In this document: positions 61,195-64,000 of the stretch, one piece after another
Layout of the letters: the number at the start of each line of letters is the position of its first letter
Position numbering within the stretch: position 1 is the stretch's first letter
Assembly (NCBI GenBank): GCA_965211995.1
Contig: OZ243040.1
Span: 1,550,001 to 1,614,000 of the forward strand
Source: CAYFZO01 sp965211995
GTDB taxonomy: Bacteria > Pseudomonadota > Gammaproteobacteria > Poriferisulfidales > Oxydemutatoraceae
DNA: 64,000 nt
Direction of reading: 5' to 3'
The notes under the pieces: model-generated
Told to the model about the DNA's origin: nothing
Database searches by the model: none
The model's input: only the letters and a program-made list of their open reading frames with translations
Made by a program: the position numbers and the translations under genes

Positions 61195-63204
61195 ATGCCA
61201 GCACTAGGATTGGGCCGCGAGAGACCCGCGGACTACATAAATATCAGCAAGACAATCGCGGATACATATCCGTCAGGGTTGGCGCATGGACTCCAAAAAG
61301 ATGCTATTCAGAACTCTGTGGATGCAAGGAGTAGTAAATCGTTGCCGATAAAAGTTGAATTTAATGTTGTGCGGAACGCTAATGGCGTGTTTTTGACAAT
61401 AACTGATTCAAACACGACCGGGCTCACTGGTGATGTCATACACGATATTGAAGATTATCGGCATTTACAACGAGATGATCATTGGGCGCGGTTTGAGTCT
61501 TTTGCTTTCACGAAAGTAGATGCTGATGCCCTTGGGGCTAGAGGGCAGGGTAAATTCATCTTTCTTTATGCATCCCAAAATCACAAAATGTTTTACGACA
61601 CCCTAAGGAAAGACAGTATCTATAGACTCGGCGCAACACAAGCTACCGATATAGGATGTCCAATTTTCCCCGGCAGTGAAGAAAAACCGTGGGAAAGTCA
61701 TATTGCCCGGGAAAGATTAAGCGAACACTGCGGCCTGGTGCCTCTACGAGAGATTGGGACAAGAGTTATCATTTGTGCTCCTAAGCAAGAGGTTTTGGAC
61801 GCAATTGACAGTGGGGAAATGGAGAGAGCCATCCAGGAAACATGGTTTCGATTAATACAAAAGAAACAATTGGAGGTAACTTTACATACAAAGGGGCAGA
61901 TCAAAACAATAGAGTTACCAAATATCTATACGCTTCCCCAAAATGACTCAAGCACTCATAAAGTTTGGATTTACGGTCAAGATTTTAACGAAAGGGAAAT
62001 CAAACTCCTTTCCGGCGAAAATTACAAAATCAAGAACTTTCACGTCGTATACCTAAAAAAAGAAACGGTGCCGGAAGATTTGCAGGGAATAACTTTGGTG
62101 CAAAACGGCATGAAAATCACGTCTCTGCCTATGGCAATGGCCCCGACAGATATCAAGGAGAAAATTACCGGCTACATAGAATTTGGCCGTGACCTTGACA
62201 GAGAATTGCGAAAGGGAAAAAACCAACTCCCGAATCACTATGATTTGAAGTGGAGATCAGCTCTTCCTCGTAGCATTAAAGCATTTATAACAAACCAACT
62301 AGATGCTTTTGGAACATCTAAGCTTGGTTTAGGTGAAGATCCTCGTCAGCGAAAAAATCGACGGAGAAACGATGCCGAAGATTGGGCAATGCGACAATTA
62401 CAACAATACGCAAGGGACTTGAATTTACTTGGCCCCCACAAACCCAGACCGGGGTCGGACCCGCCGCGTCCCCCTATTCCACCGCCACATAAAGATAGAG
62501 GTTTGTCTTTCAAGGATTTTTTGATTCCTAACGAGGGGTTCCGCGTTAATTGGGGGCAACAAGTTACGTTTTCCCTATGGGGCTTCAACAAAACCTCAGA
62601 GGCTGTAGAATATAAAATATCGTTGAGGGTGCTCCATGCCGACTCGGAAATTGTCAAATTGCTTGATAGTGAATCCCTTACACTTGATGCCAATTCAAGA
62701 AAACAAATCAGCGATTCTTCTTTCACCCTTGCCATTGAAAAGCCTCAATATGAAAACGTCGGCGAGTATAGAGTTAAGGCTACCTTGATCAATGCCGAGA
62801 CGGGTGAAGAGGTGGATACGCTCACGCGAAAATTCTGGGTGGAAAGCAATCCGCCCATGCGTCAGCCTTTTGAGTTGAAAGCATCCCTATTTCCACCGGA
62901 TTTAACGCTTGCTTGGTCAGCAGATGTTAATAATATGATGTTACTCTACAATACCAATCATCCGGAATATCGTTCTGCGGAAAAAAACGAGGACACACAA
63001 ACGGATTATTTGCTAAAAATTTGCTTGGAAGGCGCCCTACATTTTGTGTTGGCGAAAACGTTCGAGGATGCCCCGGATTATGCTCCGTTGGACACAAACA
63101 CCATTATGCAGAGTGACAAAGACATAATTCCGGAAAAGACTTACGCTGAGGTTATGGCATACATATCCAAAATACGCTGGAAAATTTACGAAGATGGGAG
63201 CTAA
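61195..63204 (+). CDS. GHKL-type ATPase, unknown system
   Basis: 669 residues. The N-terminal part has a Bergerat ATP-binding fold: N-box KDAIQNSVDA (D36, N40), a degenerate G1 box TITDSNTTG (D71) and a G2 lid GARGQGK (114-120). After a transducer-like middle region a Pro-rich hinge (RPGSDPPRPPIPPPH, ~415-430) leads to a C-terminal part with an Ig-like strand pattern (VNWGQQVTFSLWGFNKTSE...VGEYRVKATLINAETGEEVD) and a helical end. This resembles GHKL/Hsp90-like ATPases of predicted defence or MORC-related modules, but no named family is certain. The next gene starts two bases after the stop. AT-rich, between IS copies. Confidence 0.75.
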   Translation: MPALGLGRERPADYINISKTIADTYPSGLAHGLQKDAIQNSVDARSSKSLPIKVEFNVVRNANGVFLTITDSNTTGLTGDVIHDIEDYRHLQRDDHWARFESFAFTKVDADALGARGQGKFIFLYASQNHKMFYDTLRKDSIYRLGATQATDIGCPIFPGSEEKPWESHIARERLSEHCGLVPLREIGTRVIICAPKQEVLDAIDSGEMERAIQETWFRLIQKKQLEVTLHTKGQIKTIELPNIYTLPQNDSSTHKVWIYGQDFNEREIKLLSGENYKIKNFHVVYLKKETVPEDLQGITLVQNGMKITSLPMAMAPTDIKEKITGYIEFGRDLDRELRKGKNQLPNHYDLKWRSALPRSIKAFITNQLDAFGTSKLGLGEDPRQRKNRRRNDAEDWAMRQLQQYARDLNLLGPHKPRPGSDPPRPPIPPPHKDRGLSFKDFLIPNEGFRVNWGQQVTFSLWGFNKTSEAVEYKISLRVLHADSEIVKLLDSESLTLDANSRKQISDSSFTLAIEKPQYENVGEYRVKATLINAETGEEVDTLTRKFWVESNPPMRQPFELKASLFPPDLTLAWSADVNNMMLLYNTNHPEYRSAEKNEDTQTDYLLKICLEGALHFVLAKTFEDAPDYAPLDTNTIMQSDKDIIPEKTYAEVMAYISKIRWKIYEDGS

Positions 63205-63206
63205 TC

Positions 63207-63899
63207 ATGGCAGTTATACTCCGTGAACAAGTCGCATTGAGGGGCAAAACGAGTGAAATTAAAACATTTCACCCTTCCGGGGCATTGTCCAAAACTGACC
63301 GGGAGCGTGCAGAAAATCTGGACGCTTTTCTTGAAAGGGAAATACCCAAAGTAGTCGAACGCATCATAAATCAGGTGACTTTGGCCAAAAACGACACGTC
63401 TTTGTTTAGATGGTATCTCTTCGGGAAGGAATTGAGAAAAATTACCGACAATGAACTGGTTTTATCACTGGATGTGAAAAGTGGAATTATCTGGGAAGCC
63501 GTATGGCAACATTTGCCGAATTCTTTTAAACCGCATGGTACCAGAACGGAAAAGAATCTGTTTTCAAAAAAACGGGTCCAAGGTAGGGACCATCTCTCTA
63601 TATGCTACACGCTAGGCCAGTACGACGAGAAAGATATCCTGTGGATTCGTCGCTGGGATGATTGGTGTCAAATCTATTACAGAACGGGAATTCTTGAAGA
63701 CAAACGAGTATTTGAATCCCTTAGGGAAGAAATCCAGAAACTGAACGAGTATCCGAAAAAGGATATTTTCAGGGGAATTGTTTCTAATATTTCCCAATGC
63801 TTTCCGCAGAAGGCTGGCAAAAAAGTACACACCAGCGTTCTGGCCAAGACAGTGATTAGAAAGCGCGTTCACGATAGTGCAATGCAAGCCTATAAATAA
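63207..63899 (+). CDS. Hypothetical partner of the GHKL ATPase
   Basis: 230 residues beginning MAVILREQVALRGKTSEIKTFHPSGALSK, a largely helical N-terminal part (ENLDAFLEREIPKVVERIIN, SLFRWYLFGKELRKI), then YTLGQYDEKDILWIRRWDDWCQIYYRTGI and a basic C-terminal HTSVLAKTVIRKRV. No catalytic motif that I recognise. It follows the ATPase by two bases, so the two are translated together. The WRRWDDW cluster of tryptophans may be a binding surface. Confidence 0.7.
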   Translation: MAVILREQVALRGKTSEIKTFHPSGALSKTDRERAENLDAFLEREIPKVVERIINQVTLAKNDTSLFRWYLFGKELRKITDNELVLSLDVKSGIIWEAVWQHLPNSFKPHGTRTEKNLFSKKRVQGRDHLSICYTLGQYDEKDILWIRRWDDWCQIYYRTGILEDKRVFESLREEIQKLNEYPKKDIFRGIVSNISQCFPQKAGKKVHTSVLAKTVIRKRVHDSAMQAYK

Positions 63900-63940
63900 A
63901 TCCTGCAAATTCGAGATATTAATATTGGCCTGCCAGGCTC

Positions 63941-64000
63941 GGTTCAAGATACTTTAAGCAGTCTATTTCGTATAGATTTCAGCAGGTATTGATACATATT
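63941..64000 (-). mobile_element. Left end of a second IS1595-type copy, runs off window
   Basis: 60 bases identical but for one position to 60393-60452, including the terminal repeat GGTTCAAGATACTTTAA. Same orientation as the first copy; the rest lies beyond the right edge. Confidence 0.88.

Overview
The window looks like part of a gammaproteobacterial chromosome, probably of a methylotroph. The core is GC-rich and densely packed. Its housekeeping blocks follow gammaproteobacterial order: mrdA-rodA-mltB-rlpA-dacA-dat, amgK-murU, tolQRAB-cpoB-queE, and tldD-pmbA. An almost complete serine-cycle module (ppc, hydroxypyruvate reductase, malate-CoA ligase subunits, malyl-CoA lyase, serine-glyoxylate aminotransferase) and a formylmethanofuran:H4MPT formyltransferase point to one-carbon assimilation or oxidation. 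Species-level placement is not possible from the sequence alone.

Layout: 0-2.7 kb arginine synthesis (argF partial, argD) and a PuuD-like membrane protein. 2.8-4.3 kb an orphan hydantoinase B. 5.1-12.8 kb glutaredoxin, pyrophosphatase and the cell-elongation/peptidoglycan operon. 13-14.8 kb peptidoglycan recycling (amgK, murU). 15-17.7 kb a repeat-rich coiled-coil membrane protein and an acyl-CoA synthetase. 17.7-20.1 kb an AT-rich island with an Mrr-like nuclease and an Nmad3 protein, abutting an N-terminally damaged WYL regulator. 21-30 kb the serine-cycle operon. 30.6-39.2 kb an AT-rich defence operon (AAA/DUF4143 ATPase, type III Mod, coiled-coil membrane protein, type III Res, membrane protein, small protein). 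39.2-42 kb an IS remnant, a frameshifted toxin with its antitoxin, and two duplicated GIY-YIG-like genes. 42-44.5 kb folate/H4MPT one-carbon genes. 44.6-50 kb ilvD, a nitrilase-family amidase, tldD and pmbA. 50.4-58.4 kb a YeeE-type sulfur transporter, queC, queE and a tol operon lacking pal. 59.5-64 kb a methyltransferase and a GHKL-ATPase two-gene cassette bracketed by direct copies of an IS1595-type element.

The most unusual window-wide property is repeated local tandem duplication, mostly of gene ends. Extra copies of the 5' end of argD and ppc, the 3' end of queE and pmbA, the mltB/rlpA junction, a GIY-YIG-like gene with the end of its upstream neighbour, and a 147-base non-coding unit sit beside the intact originals. 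TolA, CpoB, the WYL regulator and the coiled-coil protein carry in-frame repeat expansions. The strongest candidates for undescribed systems are the IS-bracketed GHKL cassette at the right edge, the Nmad3/Mrr-like pair, and the type III restriction operon with its four extra proteins.
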